Below, one piece after another: positions 7,783-12,936 of a DNA stretch of 12,936 nt. The notes under the pieces were generated by a model that saw only the letters and a program-made list of their open reading frames with translations, had not been told where the DNA came from and searched no databases. Within the stretch, counting starts at the first letter, position 1. Every line of letters starts with the position of its first letter. Made by a program: the position numbers and the translations under genes. Origin of the DNA: REEP01 sp964517265 (GTDB taxonomy: Bacteria; Pseudomonadota; Alphaproteobacteria; Rhodospirillales; Defluviicoccaceae); contig CAZFBS010000061.1 in assembly GCA_964517265.1 (NCBI GenBank), positions 1 to 12,936 of the forward strand, in the 5' to 3' direction.

Positions 7783-7823
7783 CCGCGCGTGGCAGATCGT
7801 GCGAATTTGACCAACCCGGTTTT

Positions 7824-8342
7824 CTATTCGCAGTCTGATTTGGCAGGGGCTCGTTGACCCATGGCGGCCTGGGCAGCGGTTGAGGCTTCGATCTCGGCCT
7901 TACGGACCCGCTCCGTCGCCCGGGCCAGCGCATTCTCGGCGAATGGCAACCGCTTCCGCGCATCCGTGGCAACCCGCTTGTTGCCCCCAAGCGAAGCCGC
8001 GACCCTCAAATTGTCGATCTCCAATTGCCGGGTTTCCGCCTCTCGCTGAAGAAGCTGGGCCTGATCCGCCAGGATCGAGGCCCGGTTCAACGCGTTGAGC
8101 CGCTCCAGTTGCCCGAGGCGGACTTCGATCAGGCAGGTTTGTCGCCGGGTTGCCGCTTCAAGACCGCTGTAGCGGCCGCTGAAGAACGCAATGCTTTCCT
8201 TTGCCGCGCCGATATCCGCCGTGATCTGATGGAACTTCGTGACCATCGTCGCCCCTGCAACGATGAGGGCGATGACCGCCGAGAAAGGAATCATGCGCGG
8301 AAGGAATAGCCCGGCCAACTCCCGTGTCTTGCTTGCTTCCAC
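7824..8342 (-). CDS. Hypothetical single-pass membrane coiled-coil protein
   Basis: I do not recognise this family. From GTG 8342 (AGAAGGG about 8 nt upstream) the product has 172 residues. A short N-terminal tail, SKTRELAGLFLPR, leads to one membrane helix (about MIPFSAVIALIVAGATMV), then a long charged, Ala/Arg/Glu/Leu-rich stretch predicted to form a coiled coil (LGQLERLNALNRA, LLQREAETRQLEIDNLR, ALARATERVRKAEIEAS). The C-terminus is short and polar (SDCE). A GTG at 8438 would give 204 residues, but the added 32 residues are Arg-rich and its ribosome-binding site is weaker. The layout resembles small membrane-anchored scaffold proteins, but no function can be assigned. It is transcribed toward the cco cluster and may have its own promoter at 8485-8513. 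Confidence 0.65.
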   Translation of the reverse strand: MEASKTRELAGLFLPRMIPFSAVIALIVAGATMVTKFHQITADIGAAKESIAFFSGRYSGLEAATRRQTCLIEVRLGQLERLNALNRASILADQAQLLQREAETRQLEIDNLRVAASLGGNKRVATDARKRLPFAENALARATERVRKAEIEASTAAQAAMGQRAPAKSDCE

Positions 8343-8484
8343 ACCGAATGCCCTTCTTCGTTCAACCGCGCCGACCAGGGGCCGACGGCTCAGCCTGCCC
8401 GCATCGATGGATCGAACCCGACAACCTTGCGTCGGCACAATGCCTGCGCACCTGCTTGCCCCTGAACACGGGTCGATGGTGCGC

Positions 8485-8513
8485 AGTATACGTATTTCCT
8501 GCGTGTCGGTAAA
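8485..8513 (-). promoter_or_regulatory. Candidate promoter for the membrane coiled-coil gene
   Basis: Read on the - strand, TTTACC (8508-8513) and TATACT (8485-8490) are separated by exactly 17 nt, a fair sigma-70-type pair. Transcription would begin near 8478, upstream of both possible starts of the gene. A second -10-like TATAAT lies at 8527-8532 but has no good -35 partner. The assignment rests on pattern only. Confidence 0.4.
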
Positions 8514-8645
8514 GGAATATTTACCTATTATAGGGCTTCTGCGCTACAAGTTGCCCTCGGAAGGACCATCGCCCGCCGCCCGCCGCCCGATCGTCCGAAC
8601 GCCGGCAAGGACATCGGGATCGGGCCCGCCAGCCGACACCGAGAT

Positions 8646-9770
8646 TCAATGCCGCTGGGGCCGCTGGGTCGGCGACTGCTTCAAACCGTGCCGCCCGATC
8701 TCTTGCCCGCGCCTGCCGATCGCAGCCAGCCGGCGGCGGAGCGGCGGGACTGCCAGCACGATGAGGATAACCCCCGCGGTCCATTCGACCGCGGTCGGCA
8801 GCAGTTCCTGAGTCGTTCCGATCTGGGCGCGAACGTCGACGCCCGTCCACTCGAGTGCCTGATCAAGGAGAAGCCCGATCCCGATCGACATCGCGATGAT
8901 CCCGCCAACGTAGCGGGCCAGCGCCTCACCGCCCATTTCCCGGCGCAGCACCGCCAGGGTAGCCATGCTGGTGATGGGGCCGGCGAGGAGAAACACCAGA
9001 GCGGTGCCGGGCGAGACACCGGCCAGTACCATTGCCGCGGCAATCGGTGTGGCCGCAGTCGCACAGATGTACATCGGGATCCCGATAAGCGCCATCAGCA
9101 GCATCGCCGACAGGCCGCTTCCATAGGTCGCCAGCACCTCGGGCGGCGCCGCCCAGGAGATCAGTCCGGCGATGACGAAACCGGCCACGATCCAGATGCT
9201 GATATCATCGAGAAGATCACGGAAGGCATAGCGCACTCCGGCCTGAAGCCGCGCGCCGAGCGGCGCGGCAGCAGGGCCGGTGCTGCGCGCTGTGCTGCTC
9301 TTGCAGGCGCTCGCGCAGCAGTCCGCCCCTTGTGAAGCCCCCTGCCGGCTTAGCGCCCGGCGCCTTTGCGAGCCGGCGACCAGCAATCCGGTGCTGATCG
9401 CCGTCACGATCGCGCCCAGCACCCGCGCGCCCATCATGACGGGACCAAGCAGCGCATACGTTATGGCCACCGAATCCGCGCCGATTCCTGGCGTTCCGAT
9501 CAGAAACGCGGTGGTCGGTCCCCGACCCGCGCCACCCCGGTACAACGCGAGCGCCGTCGGGATCGCCCCGCAGGAACACAACGGCAAGGGTGCGCCGATG
9601 ACCGCCGCGCGCGAGACGGCGGCAACGCCTGACCCGCCGACCCAGCGATGGAGCGCAGCATTGGGAACGAGAGCCTTGATCAGGCCCGCCGCAAGAAGCC
9701 CGAGCAGCAACCACGGCGCTGCTGCGAGGCTGATCGTGAGAATCTCGTCTATCACCGGCACCGACGTCAT
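8646..9770 (-). CDS. DUF318/ArsP-like permease, SO_0444-type Cu/Zn efflux transporter
   Basis: This 374-residue polytopic membrane protein belongs to the permease (DUF318/ArsP-like) superfamily. The hallmark PLCSCGAIPTALALYRGG and the following FLIGTPGIGADSVAITYALLGP are clear. The second half repeats a related pattern, MYICATAATPIAAAMVLAGVSPGTALVFLLAGP. These two blocks fit the SO_0444 family, annotated as Cu/Zn efflux transporters; ArsP proper exports organoarsenicals, so substrate is uncertain. A cytoplasmic loop between the halves contains DCCASAC, a cysteine cluster that could bind soft metals. ATG 9770 has GAGG upstream. It is divergent from a MerR-type regulator whose operator covers the promoter, which points to metal-induced export. 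Confidence 0.85.
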   Translation of the reverse strand: MTSVPVIDEILTISLAAAPWLLLGLLAAGLIKALVPNAALHRWVGGSGVAAVSRAAVIGAPLPLCSCGAIPTALALYRGGAGRGPTTAFLIGTPGIGADSVAITYALLGPVMMGARVLGAIVTAISTGLLVAGSQRRRALSRQGASQGADCCASACKSSTARSTGPAAAPLGARLQAGVRYAFRDLLDDISIWIVAGFVIAGLISWAAPPEVLATYGSGLSAMLLMALIGIPMYICATAATPIAAAMVLAGVSPGTALVFLLAGPITSMATLAVLRREMGGEALARYVGGIIAMSIGIGLLLDQALEWTGVDVRAQIGTTQELLPTAVEWTAGVILIVLAVPPLRRRLAAIGRRGQEIGRHGLKQSPTQRPQRH

Positions 9771-9803
9771 GGTGGCTTGCCTCGAATGACCATACCGCTA
9801 CGC

Positions 9804-9834
9804 TATATGGAGTCTGTAGCGACTATAGGGTCAA
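9804..9834 (-). promoter_or_regulatory. MerR-type divergent promoter/operator
   Basis: On the - strand TTGACC (9829-9834) and CATATA (9804-9809) are 19 nt apart (20 nt if ATATAG is used), the overlong spacing typical of promoters activated by MerR-family regulators. The spacer carries the imperfect dyad CTATAG-TCG-CTACAG, very close to the CTATAGT-N2-CTACAG core of CadR/PbrR-type operators as I recall them. It faces the permease gene. Its far edge is only 4 nt from the regulator's ATG, so the regulator probably also represses itself here. Confidence 0.75.
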
Positions 9835-9838
9835 GGCA

Positions 9839-10255
9839 ATGCGTCAAGCTTTTCCGATTGGGGATCTGGCCAAGGCGACCGGCACCAAGGTCGAGACAAT
9901 CCGCTATTATGAGCGCATCGGGTTGCTGCCCGTGCCGGCACGCACGCGCGCGAACTACCGGGCGTATAGCGACCAACATATGGAGCGGCTGAGCTTCATT
10001 CGGCGGGCGCGAGCGCTCGGCTTTTCCCTCGATCAGGTCCGGCGGCTGCTCGCACTCGCCGGTGACAAAGACGGGCCCTGCGAAGGCGTCGACGCCATTG
10101 CCCGTCAGCATCTCGCTGAAGTGGATGCCAAACTGGCCGACCTCACCGCCCTGCGAGACGCTCTGTCTCACCTCATCGCGCAGTGCCGCTCCGAGACCAT
10201 CGTCAAATGCCGCATCATCGAGGCTCTGTCTCCTCGTAATCGAACCGAAAGCTAA
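9839..10255 (+). CDS. MerR-family metal-responsive transcriptional regulator
   Basis: The 138-residue product has an N-terminal winged helix-turn-helix of the MerR type: FPIGDLAKATGTKVETIRYYERIGLL (about 5-30), followed by RANYRAYSDQHMERLSFIRRARALGFSLDQV. A long dimerisation helix (about 83-114) comes next. Cysteines C81, C116 and C124 fall at the positions of the metal-binding triad of MerR/ZntR/CadR proteins, with the usual end C-R-I-I-E-A-L. This supports sensing of a divalent soft metal (Zn, Cd, Pb or Hg) rather than Cu(I), for which CueR-like proteins use a two-Cys loop. It is divergent from the permease and presumably activates it through the operator at 9804-9834. The start at ATG 9839 leaves a very short leader. 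Confidence 0.9.
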   Translation: MRQAFPIGDLAKATGTKVETIRYYERIGLLPVPARTRANYRAYSDQHMERLSFIRRARALGFSLDQVRRLLALAGDKDGPCEGVDAIARQHLAEVDAKLADLTALRDALSHLIAQCRSETIVKCRIIEALSPRNRTES

Positions 10256-10385
10256 GAGCGCCGGCGCGTGAGCCCTCGGCACCCTAAGCAATCGCTTCAG
10301 AAGGAAAAAAGCGCATCGCGCTCCCGGGACAGATCCCTTGCTCAATGCCACGCTTCATCGCGCGTAATCTCAAACGGACGCACCC

Positions 10386-10404
10386 GTTCGAACGAAGTTC
10401 GAAC
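10386..10404. promoter_or_regulatory. LexA-like (SOS) box, double GTTC/GAAC site
   Basis: Two identical 8-bp palindromes, GTTCGAAC, start at 10386 and 10397, exactly 11 bp apart. The arrangement gives GTTC-N7-GTTC and, on the same 19 bp, GAAC-N7-GAAC. GTTC-N7-GTTC is the known LexA box of alphaproteobacteria. It lies 70 nt upstream of the relaxase remnant's start. If bound by LexA, it would once have placed mobilisation under SOS control. Confidence 0.5.
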
Positions 10405-10426
10405 GCACTTTCAAATAACAGAGCGA

Positions 10427-10444
10427 CCATTGCTATGGCAATGG
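10427..10444. repeat. Short inverted repeat upstream of relaxase remnant
   Basis: CCATTGC (10427-10433) and GCAATGG (10438-10444) form a perfect 7-bp inverted repeat around TATG, 30 nt before the relaxase start codon. Origins of transfer often carry such a repeat next to the nick site and beside the relaxase gene, but no nick consensus can be named here, so it is only a candidate oriT element or regulatory dyad. Confidence 0.3.
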
Positions 10445-10473
10445 CGCGCCCTCGGATACGCCGGGGAGAGCGA

Positions 10474-11083
10474 ATGATCCTGAAGGGCAGCCAGCGCGGC
10501 GAGGCGTTGAAGCTCGCTTTTCACCTTCAGCGGCTCGACGAAAACAACCATGTCGACGTGCACGAGCTTCGCGGGTTCTCCTCCGGCTCTCTGCGCGGGG
10601 CTGGATCTGTCACGTATTTGTGCCGCTCCTTTGATAGCATAATCTGCAGCAAAGGAGATGAACCATGGGCACAGGCAGGACGGATGGATTCCGCAAAGGC
10701 TGAAGCGGCTCTTCCAGGAATGCTGGTCCGTCTCGGACAACCGGGCCTCGTTCGCGCGAGCGCTGGAAGAACAGGGCTTGCTCCTCGCGCGGGGCGACCG
10801 GCGCGGCCTCGTCGCCGTGGATTATCGCGGCGAAGTCTATTCCTTGAGCCGCTGGACAGGTCAAAAGCCCAGAGAGCTGAAAGGGAAGCTCGGCGATCCG
10901 GCCGGCTCGCCGGATGCTGCGTCAGGATATCGCCTTCTAGATGGGCATGCGCAGGCAATCCGCGGAGAGAGCCGACACGCCGCAGATGAGCCACAGCCGA
11001 AAGCGCGGCCCGTCCCGCCCCCCGCTGAACCGGTGATGGCCGTGGGGATCGGGCCGGGCCTTTCGGGCAGGATCGGGCGATGA
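10474..11083 (+). pseudogene. Relaxase/mobilization nuclease remnant (internal deletion, frameshift)
   Basis: Two pieces of a plasmid-type relaxase are visible in different frames. The first starts at ATG 10474 (MILKGSQRGEALKLAFHL) and continues to about 10602 with VHELRGF, the standard N-terminus of this relaxase family. The second runs from about 10700 to TGA 11081-11083 in the +1 frame, with LFQECWSVSDN and ALEEQGLLLARGDRRG and VDYRGEVYSLSRW, the family's C-terminal region after the nuclease domain. The catalytic middle is absent, including the conserved histidine motif, so the protein cannot work. About 98 nt unlike relaxase separate the pieces. A chance ATG at 10658 gives the second piece an open frame of 141 residues, which automated annotation may call as a hypothetical gene. 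Confidence 0.75.
10602..10700 (+). mobile_element. Possible left end of an IS3-type element
   Basis: The DNA between the two relaxase pieces begins TGGATCTGTCACG and contains a strong ribosome-binding site (AAAGGAG, 10651-10657) 7 nt before ATG 10665. The 12 codons that follow read MGTGRTDGFRKG and then stop where the relaxase C-terminal piece resumes. From memory, this resembles the first residues of certain alphaproteobacterial IS3-family OrfA proteins (MGxGRTDEFRK). The simplest reading is that an IS inserted after relaxase codon 43 and a later deletion removed most of the IS together with the middle of the relaxase. This is inference from a very short match. Confidence 0.35.
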
Positions 11084-11178
11084 TGAGAAAACCGGAGGAG
11101 AGGAGACAGAGCCAAGCAGGCCCCGAATCATCGACAAATATTGGCAAAGCCTACGATTATAAGAGCCGGAGGCGCCCC

Positions 11179-11430
11179 ATGGCGACGATGAACATATCCC
11201 TGCCCGATCCGATGAAGGATTGGGTAGAAGCGCAGGCAAGAACCGGGCGCTACAGCAATGCGAGCGACTATGTGCGCGATCTCATCCGCCGCGACCAGGA
11301 GCGCGCGGACAGGCTGGCCGAACTTCAAAAGCTCCTGAATGAAGGGCTGGAAAGCGGGGTCAGTGACCGCACGATCGACAACGTGCTCAAGGCCGCGAGG
11401 GAACAGGCGGAAACCGCGCGTGGTCCATGA
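11179..11430 (+). CDS. ParD-family type II antitoxin
   Basis: The 83-residue product has the ribbon-helix-helix layout of ParD antitoxins: the strand MATMNISLPDPMKDWVE at the N-terminus, then RYSNASDYVRDLIRRDQERAD and the C-terminal toxin-binding part with LLNEGLESGVSD. The start at 11179 has GGAGG about 7 nt upstream. An in-frame ATG at 11080, overlapping the relaxase stop, would add 33 residues without similarity and is less likely. ParD binds its own promoter and neutralises a ParE gyrase toxin. Here the downstream toxin is broken (see 11427-11528), so the antitoxin seems to be an orphan and may only act on ParE proteins encoded elsewhere. Confidence 0.9.
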   Translation: MATMNISLPDPMKDWVEAQARTGRYSNASDYVRDLIRRDQERADRLAELQKLLNEGLESGVSDRTIDNVLKAAREQAETARGP

Positions 11431-11528
11431 TCTACAGAACAACCCGGCGGGCCGATCGCGGCGGACGGGCGGCCTTTGATCAAAGACTGATTCAAACCAA
11501 GAGCCCGGAATTGCATGAAGGAATATGA
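11427..11528 (+). pseudogene. ParE-family toxin remnant
   Basis: An ATGA overlap with the ParD stop starts a 33-codon frame beginning MIYRTTRRADR. This is the expected place of parE, and these first residues resemble the start of ParE toxins. After about residue 11 the sequence (GGRAAFDQRLIQTKSPEL) no longer fits and it stops at TGA 11526-11528, whereas ParE is usually 90-100 residues. A deletion after the first codons is likely. The match is short, so the identification rests mainly on position. Confidence 0.45.
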
Positions 11529-11596
11529 CCGCTGGAAGAAACAAGGCTCGCTGCGTGGCCCTGTGCGGGGAGCCGTAATTGCGTCAGGAGAGGTGA

Positions 11597-11992
11597 TTAC
11601 GGACGTTCAACGGCCGGTTCGGCATGCATGCGATCGTTGGCGGAATAAGGATCGATCTCGACAACGATCCGGTCGATGAGCGGCGTTGGCACCCTGCGGC
11701 GGCCTGCCTGCTCCATCCTGACGAGCCCGGCGGCCCGCAACTTTTCGAGCGTCCGGAGCAAATTTGGCTCGGCCCGTCCGGCAAGAACAGCCAGTTCGGC
11801 GACAGATTGCGGCTTTTGATCGCGGATCATGGCCAGAAGGCTCCGGTTCTCCGGGGTCAACAGGCGGGCAAGCGCCTCGATGGATTCGAAGCTCGGGGAT
11901 GCCGCATCGGCGGGTGCGGGCTTCTCGCCGCGCGCTACTGCCCGCATTTCCGCTTCGAGCGCGGAGAGGCTCTGGATCTTCTGATCGGTCAT
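11597..11992 (-). CDS. TumA-like wHTH antitoxin (HVO_A0114-type DNA-binding protein)
   Basis: The 131-residue product is the second gene of a two-gene - strand operon. Residues about 33-58 (FESIEALARLLTPENRSLLAMI) and the helix-turn-helix at 63-93 (SVAELAVLAGRAEPNLLRTLEKLRAAGL), then a wing with RRRVPTP, match the HVO_A0114-type putative DNA-binding proteins. These pair with TumE-family toxins and act as antitoxins. The end (DRIVVEID) is characteristic of the family. It begins inside the stop codon of the upstream gene (ATGA overlap 11989-11992). It is the likely autorepressor that binds the inverted repeat at 12406-12454. There is no damage. Confidence 0.8.
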   Translation of the reverse strand: MTDQKIQSLSALEAEMRAVARGEKPAPADAASPSFESIEALARLLTPENRSLLAMIRDQKPQSVAELAVLAGRAEPNLLRTLEKLRAAGLVRMEQAGRRRVPTPLIDRIVVEIDPYSANDRMHAEPAVERP

Positions 11993-12393
11993 GTCATATC
12001 CTCCTTCTTGTCCTCGACTTTGACAACCACGTCCGACGCGCCATGCTCGTCAAGAACGCGGCGTACTTCCTGAAAGAAATCGGCAAGCAGCGTATCGGCG
12101 TCCTTGAACGAATACGGCCGGCCTTCGTCATCCGGTGTGCGGTGCCAGTGATCCATGGCTTCCGGTTTTGTCTTGAACCGGGAGCCCTGTTCCGGAACGC
12201 CATGGGCATTGTCGAAACCGATAAGCCGCTTCCCCTGTGGATCGTGAAGCGTGAACGAATAGCGCAATCCGTGCGGACGGTTTGGCCCCGGTTCGACGCG
12301 GCGGATTTCGAACTTGATCCAATGGCCGCTTTCAAACCAGTGGACGCGCCCGTCGAAGGCGAGCAGAAATTCCAGTGTGTGTTCATCGCTCAT
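11989..12393 (-). CDS. TumE-family toxin (DUF6516)
   Basis: I chose ATG 12393 (MSDEHTLEFLLAF), which has GGGGAGAGG just upstream and lies behind a good promoter; the frame is open 27 codons further, but those residues look like translated promoter. The product has 134 residues. The pattern FDGRVHWFESGHWIKFEIRRV, then LRYSFTLHDPQGKRLIGFDNAHG, and the C-terminal YSFKDADTLLADFFQEVRRVL fits the DUF6516/TumE family, toxins of type II-like modules whose biochemical action is not well established. The acidic, His-rich stretch MDHWHRTPDDEGRP is typical. It is followed with a 4-nt overlap by the TumA-like antitoxin. Toxin before antitoxin is the family's usual order. Confidence 0.82.
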   Translation of the reverse strand: MSDEHTLEFLLAFDGRVHWFESGHWIKFEIRRVEPGPNRPHGLRYSFTLHDPQGKRLIGFDNAHGVPEQGSRFKTKPEAMDHWHRTPDDEGRPYSFKDADTLLADFFQEVRRVLDEHGASDVVVKVEDKKEDMT

Positions 12394-12405
12394 TATCCTC
12401 TCCCC

Positions 12406-12454
12406 ACATGATATTATATAGCATGCCGCCGAATAAATAACAATAATATCATGT
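12406..12454 (-). promoter_or_regulatory. TumE/TumA promoter with 12-bp inverted-repeat operator
   Basis: ACATGATATTAT (12406-12417) and ATAATATCATGT (12443-12454) form a perfect 12-bp inverted repeat with a 25-nt spacer. Read on the - strand, TTGTTA, 17 nt and TATATA (or the overlapping TATAAT) form a good promoter whose elements overlap the two arms. The transcript would start just before the ribosome-binding site at about 12400. Binding of the antitoxin or toxin-antitoxin complex to both arms would block transcription. The region is far more AT-rich than its neighbours. Confidence 0.75.
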
Positions 12455-12545
12455 TGTATAGAATAGTCCGTCACAAAGATCTAAAAGGGTTTCGCGCGGT
12501 CCCCGCTCGAAAGAGGTTCGGCGAAACCCCGGACGGGGTTCAGGG

Positions 12546-12936
12546 GTGGCCAACGCCGCGGACTTCCCGTTGAGGGGCTTCGTCACCTGCGGGGACTGCG
12601 GGCGGCCGATGACCGCTTGCTGGTCGAAGAGCAAGACCGGAACGCGGCATCCTTACTATATGTGCTTCGCCAAGGGCTGCGAGAGCTACCGCAAGTCCAT
12701 CCCGCGCGAGCGCGTTGAGGACGCATTCGCCGAACTTCTTAAATGCATGACGCCCGCGCCAAACCTCTTCCGCGTCGCGCGCGCCATGTTCCGCGAACTC
12801 TGGGATGGCCGCCTCGCGCACGCCGCGCAGACGGCGGCGAGCGTCAAGGCCAAAGTGAGTCGCCTTGAAAAGCAGACCGACCAGTTCCTCAGCCGGATCG
12901 TCGAGACGCACAACGAGGCGGTCATCGCCGCCTATG
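12546..12936 (+). pseudogene. Large serine recombinase, C-terminal part (5' truncated, runs off edge)
   Basis: The frame is open from 12462 to the right edge. Similarity begins at about DFPLRGF and continues with the zinc-ribbon: CGDCGRPMTACWSKSK, YYMCFAKGC, ESYRKSIPRERVED, four cysteines as expected (C..C about 20 residues before a second C..C pair). A helical region follows (LFRVARAMFRELWD, then KAKVSRLEKQTDQFL), the coiled-coil part. This is the C-terminal DNA-binding half of phage/ICE-type large serine recombinases. The N-terminal catalytic domain with the nucleophilic Ser and the central recombinase domain are not upstream: that DNA is the TA operon promoter. So the gene is 5'-truncated; the 3' end is not seen. 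No plausible start with a ribosome-binding site exists. Confidence 0.85.

Larger units (their letters stand above)
7337..7823. other. Gene-free region with three hairpins
   Basis: This stretch of 487 nt has no convincing protein gene; the open frames across it have no ribosome-binding site and no recognisable composition. It holds the + strand terminator (7510-7538), a - strand terminator hairpin (7585-7608) and a perfect 19-bp inverted repeat (7738-7782), each listed separately. The interval 7430-7538 also has a promoter-like pair followed by a pyrimidine-rich segment and the terminator, a possible small RNA described in the findings. The base composition from 7690 to 7750 is clearly more AT-rich than the flanking genes. 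I saw no tRNA-like fold. Confidence 0.7.

Noticed and set aside
8568..8592. CCCGCCG-like short tandem repeat
   Set aside because: Three imperfect 7-nt units in very GC-rich DNA are not enough to call a repeat element.
8239..8811. 190-codon + strand open frame
   Set aside because: It lies opposite the membrane coiled-coil gene, a promoter region and the permease 3' end; the Arg/Pro/Ser-rich product is typical of an antisense shadow in GC-rich DNA.
11515..11660. Small + strand frame beginning MKEYDRWKKQGS across the ParE remnant and the end of the TumA gene
   Set aside because: It has no ribosome-binding site, overlaps the intact TumA coding region and matches nothing I recognise.
1..12936. 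CRISPR array, tRNA or rRNA genes
   Set aside because: No regularly spaced repeats and no cloverleaf or rRNA-like sequence were recognised on either strand.

Overview
The window comes from a GC-rich proteobacterium, most likely an alphaproteobacterium. The pointers are a ccoNOQP-GHIS locus typed like those of alphaproteobacteria, GTTC-N7-GTTC elements matching the alphaproteobacterial LexA box, and mobile-element proteins resembling those of alphaproteobacterial plasmids. I cannot fix a genus from sequence reading alone.

Region 1 (1-7336, + strand) is an almost complete cbb3-type cytochrome c oxidase locus. It holds the C-terminal half of ccoN (cut by the left edge), then ccoO, ccoQ and ccoP for the structural subunits. 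The assembly and copper-delivery genes ccoG, ccoH, ccoI and ccoS follow. Spacing is tight, with an ATGA overlap between ccoG and ccoH. Together they encode the high-affinity terminal oxidase used in low oxygen and the membrane machinery that brings copper to it. Its promoter lies outside the window.

Region 2 (7337-8645) has a long gene-free stretch with a very clear + strand intrinsic terminator, a second hairpin that works as a terminator on the - strand, and a perfect 19-bp inverted repeat. A - strand gene of unknown function follows; it encodes a small protein with one membrane segment and a long coiled coil.

Region 3 (8646-10255) is a divergent metal-resistance pair: a DUF318/ArsP-like permease of the SO_0444 Cu/Zn efflux type (- strand) and a MerR-family regulator with the Cys triad of metal sensors (+ strand). 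A promoter with a stretched 19-20 bp spacer and a CadR/PbrR-like dyad lies between them. It may complement the copper handling of region 1.

Region 4 (10256-12936) is the wreck of one or more mobile elements. It has a LexA-like site, a relaxase gene with its middle deleted and possibly an IS left end in the gap, a ParD antitoxin followed by a broken ParE, and an intact TumA/TumE-type toxin-antitoxin pair on the - strand with a perfect 12-bp inverted-repeat operator. The last feature is the C-terminal half of a large serine recombinase that runs off the right edge. The intact toxin-antitoxin pair sits among decayed genes, as expected if it is what keeps the segment in place.
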